DNA from: an uncultured Myxococcales bacterium
Lineage (GTDB): Bacteria > Myxococcota_A > Bradymonadia > UBA4248
Assembly: GCA_945875805.1 (NCBI GenBank)
Contig: CAMCLY010000012.1
Coordinates: 1-33,352, forward strand
Direction: 5' to 3'
DNA: 33,352 nt
In this document: positions 26,262 to 33,352 of the stretch, piece by piece
Position numbering within the stretch: position 1 is the stretch's first letter
Layout: each line of letters begins with the position of its first letter
Translations under genes and position numbers: made by a program
Notes under the pieces: model-generated
The model's database searches: none
What the model was told of the DNA's origin: nothing
The model's input: only the letters and a program-made list of their open reading frames with translations

Positions 26262-26492
26262 ATTTTTACACCGCCCAAACATCAGCTTCATCTCAGGACA
26301 ACTTGGTCCCCCGAATCCATGATTCTTTGGTTTTGCGTTCATGGAGGTTTTGGCGTATTTAACTCGCACGTTCACAATCCCCCGCCCCCACGAGGTTCCT
26401 TCCGGAAAACCTGTGCGTTTTAAAGAATATACGGCGTTTTGTATTCTTTAAAATTCCGCATTCTCCCCTTTTACCCTAAAGAAAAACTATTG

Positions 26493-27992
26493 ATGAAAAA
26501 ACTACCGCTGTGCATTGCCTGTTCGCTGTCTTTGGGAATCACTGCCTGTGTCAATGATACCGTTTCATTTGAATTCACAGGAGAACCCATACCTCCTGCA
26601 CTCGACACCCCGGACACGCCAGATAATCCGGACACCCCGGACAACCCGGACAACCCGGACCCCCCGGACACGCCAGATAATCCGGACACCCCGGACAACC
26701 CGGACAACCCGGACAACCCGGACAACCCGGACAACCCGGACAATCCGGACAATCCGGACAATCCGGACAACCCGGACAATCCGGACAACCCGGACAATCC
26801 GGACAACCCGGACAACCCGGACAATCCGGACAACCCGGACAACCCGGACAACCCGGACAATCCGGACAACCCGGACAATCCGGACAATCCGGACAACCCG
26901 GACAACCCGGACAACCCGGTGGATCCTGACGATCCAGACGATCCTCTTGTGCCTACCGATCCGGACGATCCGGATGATCCGGTCATTCCCGAAATTCCAG
27001 AAGACATTCCCCCGGTCTATGAGCCCGGCGAAACGCTCACCGGCCTGACGGCATACCGCGTCGCCCGGAAGGTCAATTTCTGGGGTAAAAAAGAGATCAC
27101 CCCAGGATTTGAAGCGTTCGATGTCGAAAATGCCGATCTGGGCGTCCTCTACAAAACGCGCATTGCCTTTGTCGCCGAACCCGAAATTCGCAAAACGCTC
27201 ATGTTTATGACTGCCGGACAAAAATTCGGCATGATAGAGCATTCCAATGGCGTCACGGGACAGCAGGGAGACTGGGACGCAGACTGCAACGACGAAATCT
27301 GCGAAAACATCACCCTTGAGGGACAATCCTTCGCCATGAAACTGCGTTCGCTCAACTGGTTTGATGCCGAAACCACGTGGATGGCGGTTGGACTCGACAA
27401 CAATTTCGACTACACGGCCACAAAAAATAAACGCACACGCCTTGTGGCTGGGTTTACCCAGTGGATCACCTCGCAAATTACGGACGACACCGAAACCATC
27501 GTGCTGGCCGGAAGTTCGCGCGGTGGTTGCCTGTCCTTGCGCATCGCGCAGGAAATTCGCGCCATTCCTGAGTACGACCACATCACCCTCTTCGTCTCCT
27601 CATACGACGGCGTCTGCCACAAAGGGGACGAACTCGGCGTCGATTCCCCCAAGATCGAAAATCCCCTGCGTTCAAAATACGCCGGTTACGCCACCGATAT
27701 CGAAGCTCAATACGCCACCCACGAGAACCTGTACATCTTCCATCTTTCCGGCGGTCAGGAAGTCGTGCCCTTACTCGACATTCGCACGTTTTCTGCCTAC
27801 GAAGGCGATACCCCGCCCAAAGTCGGCTCCCACCTCGACTTCGGATGGTACCGACAAAAATGGGTGCCATACGCCCACATGGATGTCGGCACCGCCTACC
27901 ACGCCAAAGAAAACATCCGCGAACAGGCCATTTCCGATACCATCGATTCACAACTCTACTGGATGCAGAAAAAACTATTTGGCGATGAATAG
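26493..27992 (+). CDS. Surface lipoprotein with (Asp-Asn-Pro)n stalk and alpha/beta-hydrolase-like domain
   Basis: The protein is 499 aa from ATG 26493, where [19 protein letters not shown] gives a signal peptide with lipobox ITA-Cys19. Residues about 34-67 are mixed Asp-Thr-Pro/Asp-Asn-Pro repeats, 68-142 are 25 uninterrupted Asp-Asn-Pro triplets, and about 143-175 are Asp/Pro-rich. The globular part holds [17 protein letters not shown], a nucleophile-elbow GxSxG (Gly340-Ser341-Ser342-Arg343-Gly344), with a late His462 in YAHMDVG that could complete a triad. This suggests an esterase or peptidase-like fold; substrate unknown. The extended acidic stalk probably projects the domain from the cell surface. 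The upstream start at 26439 would bury the signal peptide and is less likely. Confidence 0.75.
   Translation: MKKLPLCIACSLSLGITACVNDTVSFEFTGEPIPPALDTPDTPDNPDTPDNPDNPDPPDTPDNPDTPDNPDNPDNPDNPDNPDNPDNPDNPDNPDNPDNPDNPDNPDNPDNPDNPDNPDNPDNPDNPDNPDNPDNPDNPDNPVDPDDPDDPLVPTDPDDPDDPVIPEIPEDIPPVYEPGETLTGLTAYRVARKVNFWGKKEITPGFEAFDVENADLGVLYKTRIAFVAEPEIRKTLMFMTAGQKFGMIEHSNGVTGQQGDWDADCNDEICENITLEGQSFAMKLRSLNWFDAETTWMAVGLDNNFDYTATKNKRTRLVAGFTQWITSQITDDTETIVLAGSSRGGCLSLRIAQEIRAIPEYDHITLFVSSYDGVCHKGDELGVDSPKIENPLRSKYAGYATDIEAQYATHENLYIFHLSGGQEVVPLLDIRTFSAYEGDTPPKVGSHLDFGWYRQKWVPYAHMDVGTAYHAKENIREQAISDTIDSQLYWMQKKLFGDE
26694..26918 (+). repeat. 25 consecutive 9-bp repeats (GACAACCCG/GACAATCCG)
   Basis: 225 bp made of 25 units that differ only by AAC versus AAT in the middle codon. 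Less regular units extend upstream to about 26606, where a longer Asp-Thr-Pro/Asp-Asn-Pro block appears duplicated. The unit length is a multiple of three, so slippage would change stalk length but not frame. Confidence 0.95.
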
Positions 27993-28684
27993 TGTGTTTC
28001 CCGACCAGTGAAACCCGCCCCATTTTGCGATGGCATGGACCTGCGCGCCCACCGCACGCAGGCTCATGCCGTCGCTTCCCGGCTCCCGGATACCTCTATT
28101 CGATATGACGTCTTTTCTGATACATGCTTTATTTTTAACAAAAATATATTTACACATCCTACAATTTCACCCCATCTCACGCTTGGACTTTTTACATCCA
28201 AATCATACAAACCAGAATCTCATTAGAATACAAACCATTTTTACATTCTTCACACATCGATTTAAATACACATTTTCCTTTTTTCTCCCCATCCATAACA
28301 AATAGAAACTTCCATCATCCGTTCTTTTGTTCTATCGACACATCATATACATTTCAGCACACCACTTCTATTGAATCTCCCACTTTTCACAAGACAACAT
28401 CCCATTTTCCCCACACCTACCATCCTCTATCATATACCACTACACACCACCACACAGACCCACACAAACACATATCTTTCATTCCTCATGGGACATCTCC
28501 GTTTCAATTGCATTTCTCGACGCTTTACACTACGATATTTCGCGTCATTTTTACCCCATGGTGGGGGATCTTTCATGTATTCCAAGCGGGATCTGGTGAC
28601 ATCGTTTGCAGTTCAAGTACCCCTATAAAATTGACATTCTGGCGAAAAATTCAAATGACGGGGACAATCATACAGGAGGAGGCT
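27993..28684. other. 692-base gene-free region with a strongly G-depleted, C-rich tract
   Basis: Between two lipoprotein genes. In 28141-28488 I hand-counted 14 G and 113 C in 348 bases on the plus strand. No hairpin terminator is seen. Short ORFs here have biased composition and no ribosome sites. C-rich, G-poor, unstructured RNA is what Rho loads on, so a Rho-dependent terminator for the upstream lipoprotein is a reasonable reading. TTGACA at 28631-28636 may be the -35 box for the next gene, but its -10 is poor. Confidence 0.6.
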
Positions 28685-29731
28685 ATGAGGTTTTTCTGGA
28701 AATTGATGAGCGTGACATTGGCCGGCACACTGCTCGCGTCATGCGCATCCGAAACAAGCGACTTCATTCCTGAACCGGGAAACCAGGGCGGCGACGAAGG
28801 CGGAAACCAGGGCGGCGACGAAGGCGGAAACCAGGGCGGCGACGAAGGCGGAAACCAGTCCGTGGGCACCATCGAGGATTGCAAAATCAGTTACGTCAAG
28901 GATTCGCTCACGGCCGGTGAATCTTTTGAGTCCTATTCCACCGTCAAAGTCTCGGGCGTGACCGGCACCGGCGGCACCCACACCGGACTCAAAGGGCAAT
29001 TCGGATATGTCATCGCCGACCCCAGCAAAAAGCTCGACGACGTCGTCTGGAGCGATGCCCAGTTCAACGACAAATATGGCGGCGAAAATGCCGACCAGTA
29101 CGACGAATACATGTCAACCAATGTCCCCTCCAGCACCGGCATGTACGCCGTCTTCTACCGGTACAGCCCGGACGGCGGGAAGTCATGGACTTACTGCGAC
29201 GGACAGGGCGTCATCACGTCCTATGATCTCGACTACTCGAGACTCAAAATCGTCAACGTCAAGAGCGGTTCAAGTCAGGGCGGACAGGAAGAGACCGGCG
29301 ACACCCCCAACATCGAGTGGTGCAAGGTCACCTGGCCCACCATCGATTATAAAGAAGAAAACAATTCGTTTGAAAATGGCACCCCGATCGGGGTCTACTC
29401 TCAGGTCTATGCACCGGGCGTCACCGGTGCCAACGGTACCCATACCGGCATCAGAGGCGAATTCGGATACGTTCCCTCCGAAGCAGGGAAAGGATACGCC
29501 GATATCACATGGGTCGATGCCGTATATAACGACAAATTCGACCAAAACAGCGCCCCCAATAACGACGAATACATGATCGCCAACGATCTGAAGCTCAACC
29601 CCGGATACTATGTCGTCTTTTATCGTTACACCACCGACAGCGGCCAGGTCGTCGTATGCGACGGAGAAGGCATGCTCACCGACCCCAGTCAGTTCGCTCT
29701 CGAACGCATCGTCTCCATTGAGGTCAAGTAA
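28685..29731 (+). CDS. Lipoprotein with Gly-rich repeats and two tandem homologous domains
   Basis: The protein is 348 aa from ATG 28685, preceded by a very strong AGGAGGAGG (28676-28681 core). MRFFWKLMSVTLAGTLLASC is a signal peptide with lipobox LAS-Cys20. Residues 32-55 are three exact GNQGGDEG repeats (24 bp each, 28778-28849) forming a flexible linker. Two related domains follow, about 65-190 and 208-348; both carry the order Cys, VxxPGVTG-type or VSGVTG, GTHTG, FGYV, W-x-DAxxNDK, NDEYM/YDEYM, VFYRY and a late C-D-G. Each has one Cys near each end, likely one disulfide per domain. I do not know the family's function. A double-hairpin element follows the stop. Confidence 0.75.
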   Translation: MRFFWKLMSVTLAGTLLASCASETSDFIPEPGNQGGDEGGNQGGDEGGNQGGDEGGNQSVGTIEDCKISYVKDSLTAGESFESYSTVKVSGVTGTGGTHTGLKGQFGYVIADPSKKLDDVVWSDAQFNDKYGGENADQYDEYMSTNVPSSTGMYAVFYRYSPDGGKSWTYCDGQGVITSYDLDYSRLKIVNVKSGSSQGGQEETGDTPNIEWCKVTWPTIDYKEENNSFENGTPIGVYSQVYAPGVTGANGTHTGIRGEFGYVPSEAGKGYADITWVDAVYNDKFDQNSAPNNDEYMIANDLKLNPGYYVVFYRYTTDSGQVVVCDGEGMLTDPSQFALERIVSIEVK

Positions 29732-29739
29732 TTTTGTGT

Positions 29740-29817
29740 GGGGGGACCAGTCCCCCCACGCCCCCCGAAATGCGAAAACGCCCACGCGGCCATGCCGCGC
29801 GGGCGTTTTCGCATTTC
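29740..29817 (+). terminator. Double-hairpin element (copy 2), probable terminator
   Basis: GGGGGGAC-ca-GTCCCCCC at 29740-29757, then a 24-bp stem at 29767-29817 with CAT loop and a single A/C mismatch. The outer part (GAAATGCGAAAA / TTTTCGCATTTC) and GGC-cat-GCC tip match the copy at 9126-9201; the middle arm differs but pairs with itself. It starts 8 bases after the lipoprotein stop. The rest of 29818-30029 shows nothing I can name. Confidence 0.75.
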
Positions 29818-30029
29818 ATGAAGGGAAACGGCTTGGCGTGTCGCGTTGGGGCTGCCCTTTTTGTGGTCAGACTTTCTGTAATCCCCATCCTCCATTTGAT
29901 TCATATATCTTTATAAAAAAGATAACGACGACCACGCCCTGCATTCACACATGTATTATATCATAAAATTAACCGTATTCACGACAATGGGACAGATTTG
30001 ACCATCCCCAGAAGAATTTCTGGATGGAA

Positions 30030-30299
30030 TTATCGTGTGCAAGTATCTACACAAGTATCTACACAACTATATCCACAAGCACCATAAGAAACAGCGTCGT
30101 TTCCAAAAAGATCTCCACAACCATTTTCACACTCTACAGGACATGCTTTTTCACACTGGCTTTTGCATAACTTTGTCCTATCTGTGTTGCTATCTGTGTT
30201 GCTATCTGTGTTGCTATCTGTGTTGCATCCACACGCGGCAATAAACAACACCACACACGCACAAACATCACGCCTCCCGGTTCGATGAAAATTCTCCAA
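30030..30299 (-). CDS. Small cysteine-rich lipoprotein, possibly frameshifted at its start
   Basis: The frame encodes hydrophobic VCACVVLFIAAC (lipobox IAA-Cys), four Asn-Thr-Asp-Ser repeats, then a Cys-rich domain (CKSQCEKACPVECENGCGD and more, 15 Cys overall after the lipobox region by eye) ending CVDTCVDTC. The only in-frame start is TTG 30299, with no ribosome site. An ATG at 30268 with GGGAGG just upstream is one frame off: it joins the lipoprotein frame if one more GT unit is added to the GTGTGTG tract near 30255, giving MFVRVCVVLFIAAC, a textbook lipoprotein signal. So this is either TTG-started, a frameshifted pseudogene, a phase-variable gene, or a sequencing error. Its function is unknown; small Cys-rich lipoproteins are usually surface proteins. 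Confidence 0.55.
   Translation of the reverse strand: MENFHRTGRRDVCACVVLFIAACGCNTDSNTDSNTDSNTDRTKLCKSQCEKACPVECENGCGDLFGNDAVSYGACGYSCVDTCVDTCTR
30179..30226 (-). repeat. Four 12-bp tandem repeats encoding Asn-Thr-Asp-Ser
   Basis: Plus-strand unit TATCTGTGTTGC repeated four times exactly. The length keeps frame. A shorter 12-bp direct repeat (AAGTATCTACAC, two copies near 30041-30064) encodes the C-terminal CVDT repeats of the same gene. Confidence 0.95.
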
Positions 30300-30404
30300 C
30301 TATACGATTGTCGTGTTTTGTAAAACGAATACGGCGTCAGCATGATTTTCCCCCTATGACTGAAAAAGTGTATTTTTGATCTACGGCTTCTTTTTTTGTC
30401 ATAA

Positions 30405-30418
30405 ATCATGCGCATGAT
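30405..30418. promoter_or_regulatory. 14-bp perfect palindrome ATCATGCGCATGAT
   Basis: Lies in an AT-rich stretch about 105 bases upstream of the minus-strand Cys-rich lipoprotein start. It has the form of a dimeric repressor site; the regulator is unknown. Confidence 0.4.
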
Positions 30419-30540
30419 ATAAAAAGAAAAAGCAACCCTTCATTTGGACTTTTTGAGAATTTTTGTGTGTGGGTACCGCGGTTGCGGTGGGAGATTGGTG
30501 TGTGTGAATCGGTGTAGTGATTATCGAAGGAGGCCGCCCA

Positions 30541-30632
30541 CGTATGCGCGCAGGGGGCCCGGAGGGGCACCGAGCACATAGCGGGCGGCGGGGCGGCGTA
30601 TGCGCGAAAGGCCGGAGGCCGGGCGCATAGCC
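30541..30632 (-). repeat. Bulged-C hairpin repeats (locus 12)
   Basis: A weak hairpin at 30541-30583 (CGTATGCGC...CATAGCG) and a clear one at 30595-30632 (GGCGTATGCGC with GCGCATAGCC, inner GGCC/GGCC). Reverse orientation, in the 30300-30852 gap upstream of recD2. Confidence 0.7.
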
Positions 30633-30692
30633 GACCGGATGCGGCGTGGGGCGCGCAAGCGACACAGCCGCACCCCCAAGCGCAAAGTCTCC

Positions 30693-30749
30693 AAAAACAG
30701 GGCACACTGGTAAAAACAGGGCACACTGGTAAAAACAGGGCACACTGGT
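30693..30749 (+). repeat. Three exact 19-bp tandem repeats upstream of recD2
   Basis: AAAAACAGGGCACACTGGT occurs three times head to tail at 30693, 30712 and 30731. It is followed by ACAGGAGGAGG. The array resembles iterons or a cluster of protein-binding sites in length and regularity; there are no spacers, so it is not CRISPR. Confidence 0.9.
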
Positions 30750-30852
30750 ACAGGAGGAGGTCAAAACATCGCATTTTGGGCTGTATTTTGAACGTTCATT
30801 TAAGGTAGACACCGTGCGGCCTTCGATTTTGTCTCACGGGGAATGGTCTGAC

Positions 30853-33096
30853 ATGGCTGAACTTTTACCGTCCTTTGTAAAAAAAGTAGGCGAAACCGTC
30901 CAGACGACGGCACGCATCACGCGGATTCGTTTTGTGAATCCCGAGAACTCGTTTGCTATCATGGATGCGGTGACGCGCAGGCGCGTGGATTTCACCATGG
31001 TCGGGGCGCTGGCGGCGTTCAAGGTCGACGAGGAGGTGCGCGTCCGGGGGACGTGGGTGGAGTCGAAGTATGGGATTCAGCTGCGCGTCGAAACGTGCGA
31101 GGCGGTCATGCCGACGACGAGCGTGGGTCTGGCGCGCTTTCTGTCGGCGCAGCTCACGGGGGTCGGGATCAAGACGGCGGAACGCATCATTGCGCAGTTC
31201 GGCGAGGAGACGGTCAATGTGCTGGACCACACGCCGGAGCGGCTGAGCGAGGTGAAGGGGATTTCGCCTGCAAAGATTGCGTCGATTCGCGAGGAATGGG
31301 CGGAGAAGCAGGGAACGCGGCAGGTTTTTGTATATTTGCAGGGGCACGGGCTTTCGTATGATTTGTCGGCCCGGCTCATCGGGATTTACGGCACCAAGAT
31401 CATCCCTATCCTCAACCAGCACCCCTACCTGCTCGCCAAAGAGGTCGACGGGATAGGGTTCAAGCGCGCCGATCAGATTGCGTTGCAGATGGGGGTGGCC
31501 ATGGACGATCCGATGCGGATTGAAGCGGGGATCGACTATGCCCTTTATGATGCCGAAAACAGCGAGGGGCATTGTTATCTTCCGCGTCCCAAGCTCATCG
31601 AACATGCGGCGAAGCTGCTTCAGATTCCCGTCGAAACGATTGCCCAGCGGATGGACGATCTCATTCAGAAACGGAGCATCCGGCTTGACGTGGACGAAAA
31701 CGGCGAGACGCTGGTTTACCGGGCGTTCATGTGGAATCTGGAGAACTCGGTGGCCCGTGAAATTGCGCGAATGGTGCGTGCATCGGTACAGCAAGGCCCG
31801 ACGGAATCCGACCGTTCGCATATCCGGCGGATCGAAACACAGCTTGGGATTGAGCTTGCGCCGCAACAACGGCTTGCGGTTCTGACGGGGCTTTGCCAGA
31901 AATTCATGGTCATCACGGGCGGACCTGGAACGGGCAAAACGACGCTTGTGAAAGTCTTCACGGCGGCTGCGCGTGAACTCGATATCCCCGTGTATCTGGC
32001 GGCGCCGACCGGCCGTGCGGCCAAACGGCTTTCGGAAACGACTGCGCTTGAGGCCAAGACGATCCACCGTCTTCTCGAATATGCCTATCAGGGGGATGCG
32101 CACGGCAAGTTTCAGCGCAACCGCGACAATCCTCTTTCTCCGGGCATCTACATCATCGACGAGGCGTCCATGATCGACCTCTCGCTCATGCGCTCTCTTC
32201 TCGTGGCGCTTCCCGACGAGGCGAGGGTCATTTTTGTCGGAGACATCGATCAGCTTCCGAGTGTGGGGACGGGGACGGTGCTCAAGGATCTGATTCAGTC
32301 GAGCCGGCTTCCCGTCATACGTCTCGAAACGGTCTTCAGGCAGGCCGAACTGAGCCTCATCGTGCAGAACGCCCACCGCATCAACCGTGGGGAATACCCC
32401 GTGGTGCCGACGCGCGAGGAGATGGCCAATCCGAAGTGCGAGTTTTACCTTTTCAATGCGAGCACGCCCGAACATGCCGAAAAGCTGGTGGAACAACTCG
32501 TCGTCGACAAACTTCCGAAGCGGTACGGGATGAATCCGATGAGCGACATTCAGGTGCTCTGTCCAATGCGGCAAAACTCCGGTGGGGTCGAGCATCTCAA
32601 TCAAATCCTTCAGCAGCGTCTGAATCCGGACGGCGCACCGGTCGAGGGCAGCCCGCAGGGGTTCCGGATTGGGGACCGCGTCATGCAGTTGCGCAACGAT
32701 TACGACCACGACGTGTTTAACGGCGACATCGGGACGGTGATTGCGTCCCATGGGGGGAAGACGACGGTGGAGTTTGACGGCCGCATCGTGGACTACACGC
32801 GGCAGAAGCTCGACAATCTGGTGCTTGCGTATGCGTGTACGGTGCACAAGTCGCAGGGCAGCGAATACCCGGCGGTGATCTGTGCGTTTCTGCGCAGCCA
32901 GAGCTTTATGTTGCAACGCAACCTTATCTATACGGCGCTGACGCGTGCGCGTCGCATTGCGATTTTCATCTCGGATCCGTACACATTGAGGGCCGCCATA
33001 GAAAACAACCGCCCATCGGAGCGGTTTACGCGGCTTTCAAATCGGATAGCCGAACAATTAGATGCTAAGAGCGATGTTAAGAGCGATGCTAAATAA
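30853..33096 (+). CDS. recD2: ATP-dependent RecD2-like DNA helicase
   Basis: The protein is 747 aa from ATG 30853; a GTG at 30814 (AAGG eight bases upstream) would add 13 residues and cannot be excluded. The N-terminal OB-like domain is followed by helix-hairpin-helix motifs (LTGVGIKTAERIIAQFG, LSEVKGISPAKIASI, VDGIGFKRADQIA), the signature of RecD2/YrrC not found in RecD of RecBCD. The superfamily 1B motor has Walker A GGPGTGKT (356-363), Walker B IIDEAS (Asp436-Glu437), GDIDQLPSVG, an SH3-like insert, TVHKSQGSEYP and YTALTRARR. RecD2 unwinds 5'-3' and acts in genome maintenance without RecBC. The C-terminus ends in short Asp-Ala/Val-Lys-Ser repeats made by 12-bp duplications. Confidence 0.92.
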   Translation: MAELLPSFVKKVGETVQTTARITRIRFVNPENSFAIMDAVTRRRVDFTMVGALAAFKVDEEVRVRGTWVESKYGIQLRVETCEAVMPTTSVGLARFLSAQLTGVGIKTAERIIAQFGEETVNVLDHTPERLSEVKGISPAKIASIREEWAEKQGTRQVFVYLQGHGLSYDLSARLIGIYGTKIIPILNQHPYLLAKEVDGIGFKRADQIALQMGVAMDDPMRIEAGIDYALYDAENSEGHCYLPRPKLIEHAAKLLQIPVETIAQRMDDLIQKRSIRLDVDENGETLVYRAFMWNLENSVAREIARMVRASVQQGPTESDRSHIRRIETQLGIELAPQQRLAVLTGLCQKFMVITGGPGTGKTTLVKVFTAAARELDIPVYLAAPTGRAAKRLSETTALEAKTIHRLLEYAYQGDAHGKFQRNRDNPLSPGIYIIDEASMIDLSLMRSLLVALPDEARVIFVGDIDQLPSVGTGTVLKDLIQSSRLPVIRLETVFRQAELSLIVQNAHRINRGEYPVVPTREEMANPKCEFYLFNASTPEHAEKLVEQLVVDKLPKRYGMNPMSDIQVLCPMRQNSGGVEHLNQILQQRLNPDGAPVEGSPQGFRIGDRVMQLRNDYDHDVFNGDIGTVIASHGGKTTVEFDGRIVDYTRQKLDNLVLAYACTVHKSQGSEYPAVICAFLRSQSFMLQRNLIYTALTRARRIAIFISDPYTLRAAIENNRPSERFTRLSNRIAEQLDAKSDVKSDAK

Positions 33097-33159
33097 GATG
33101 TTAAAATCGATATTCACGTGGATGCGCTCAATATGAGCGACCACGGACGAAGGAAGCAA

Positions 33160-33232
<73 letters not shown>

Positions 33233-33300
33233 GAGCCAAGCCCTTTCGGAACCAAACCATTCCGAAACGAGCGGCACGCTCGCTCGAACAAGCGAGCCAA

Positions 33301-33352
33301 TGGAGCTGAACGGGATCGAACCGATGACCTCTAGAGTGCGATTCTAGCGCTC
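33301..33352 (-). tRNA. tRNA-Ala (CGC), second copy, truncated by the window edge
   Basis: The 52 visible bases are identical to the 3' part of the tRNA at 33160-33232 and include the CGC anticodon. The period is 141 bases. The 68-base spacer holds two small hairpins (CGGAA/TTCCG and GCTCGCT/AGCGAGC), which could aid processing of a joint transcript. Confidence 0.9.

Noticed and set aside
26694-26918. Possible CRISPR-like array
   Set aside because: Units are 9 bp with no spacers and are in frame inside a lipoprotein gene; it is a coding microsatellite.
28371-28628. 85-codon ORF in the G-depleted tract
   Set aside because: Thr/His/Pro-rich product explained by the skewed base composition; no ribosome site.
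30134-30415. 93-codon minus-strand ORF overlapping the Cys-rich lipoprotein, starting MRMIYDKK
   Set aside because: Its product has an ATQI repeat that is just the shifted reading of the NTDS repeat and lacks any lipobox or Cys pattern. Only its internal ATG at 30268 is of interest, as a possible frameshifted start.
30693-30749. Possible CRISPR array
   Set aside because: 19-bp units are directly contiguous with no spacers, and no cas genes are present.
33125-33139. CGCTCA/TGAGCG hairpin between recD2 and tRNA-Ala as a terminator
   Set aside because: Only a 6-bp stem with no T-run on either strand; too weak to call.

Overview
The window looks like chromosomal DNA of a Gram-negative, fairly GC-rich bacterium. 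Evidence: two clear lipobox lipoproteins plus a third probable one, a type II secretion-like pseudopilin, a RecBCD-type RecD, and very large TPR proteins with no signal peptide. Repeat-built acidic lipoproteins, giant TPR proteins and a YlxR/L7Ae fusion suggest a deltaproteobacterial (Myxococcota/Bradymonadota-like) lineage. That placement is inference from style; there is no rRNA here to confirm it.

Layout: 405-6041 is a giant TPR protein. 6241-7276 (minus) holds a two-TM AT-rich membrane protein and a GspG-like pseudopilin. 7830-10397 is glutamate dehydrogenase convergent with a GltD/PreT-type oxidoreductase. 10538-15519 carries RsmB, a TPR membrane protein, RecD and a small Cys-rich ORF. 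15727-18898 (minus) has a second Nop2/Sun m5C methyltransferase and a membrane protein with winged-helix-like segments. 19346-26163 is tRNA-Leu(CAG) followed by rimP, nusA, ylxR-L7Ae and infB, the conserved transcription/translation cluster. 26493-30299 is a surface lipoprotein island: a (Asp-Asn-Pro)n lipoprotein with a hydrolase-like domain, a two-domain lipoprotein, and a possibly frameshifted Cys-rich lipoprotein. 30853-33096 is a RecD2 helicase, then two identical tandem tRNA-Ala(CGC) genes on the minus strand, the second cut by the window edge.

The most unusual content lies between the genes. At least eleven loci (about twenty hairpins) share one architecture: a GC-rich stem with a fixed TAT/ATA step and a single unpaired C always on the ATA side, while the remaining stem sequence differs from copy to copy and covaries. 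Four copies facing one way are followed by a poly-G/poly-C hairpin and lie 5' of plus-strand genes. A second family (two copies, just after stop codons) pairs a G6/C6 hairpin with a long stem whose inner arm covaries. I do not recognise either family; they are the best candidate here for an undescribed element.

Functionally, the core genes serve translation, transcription elongation, rRNA modification and DNA repair. The lipoprotein island is probably fast-evolving cell-surface material, with in-frame tandem repeats and one dinucleotide tract that may switch reading frame.
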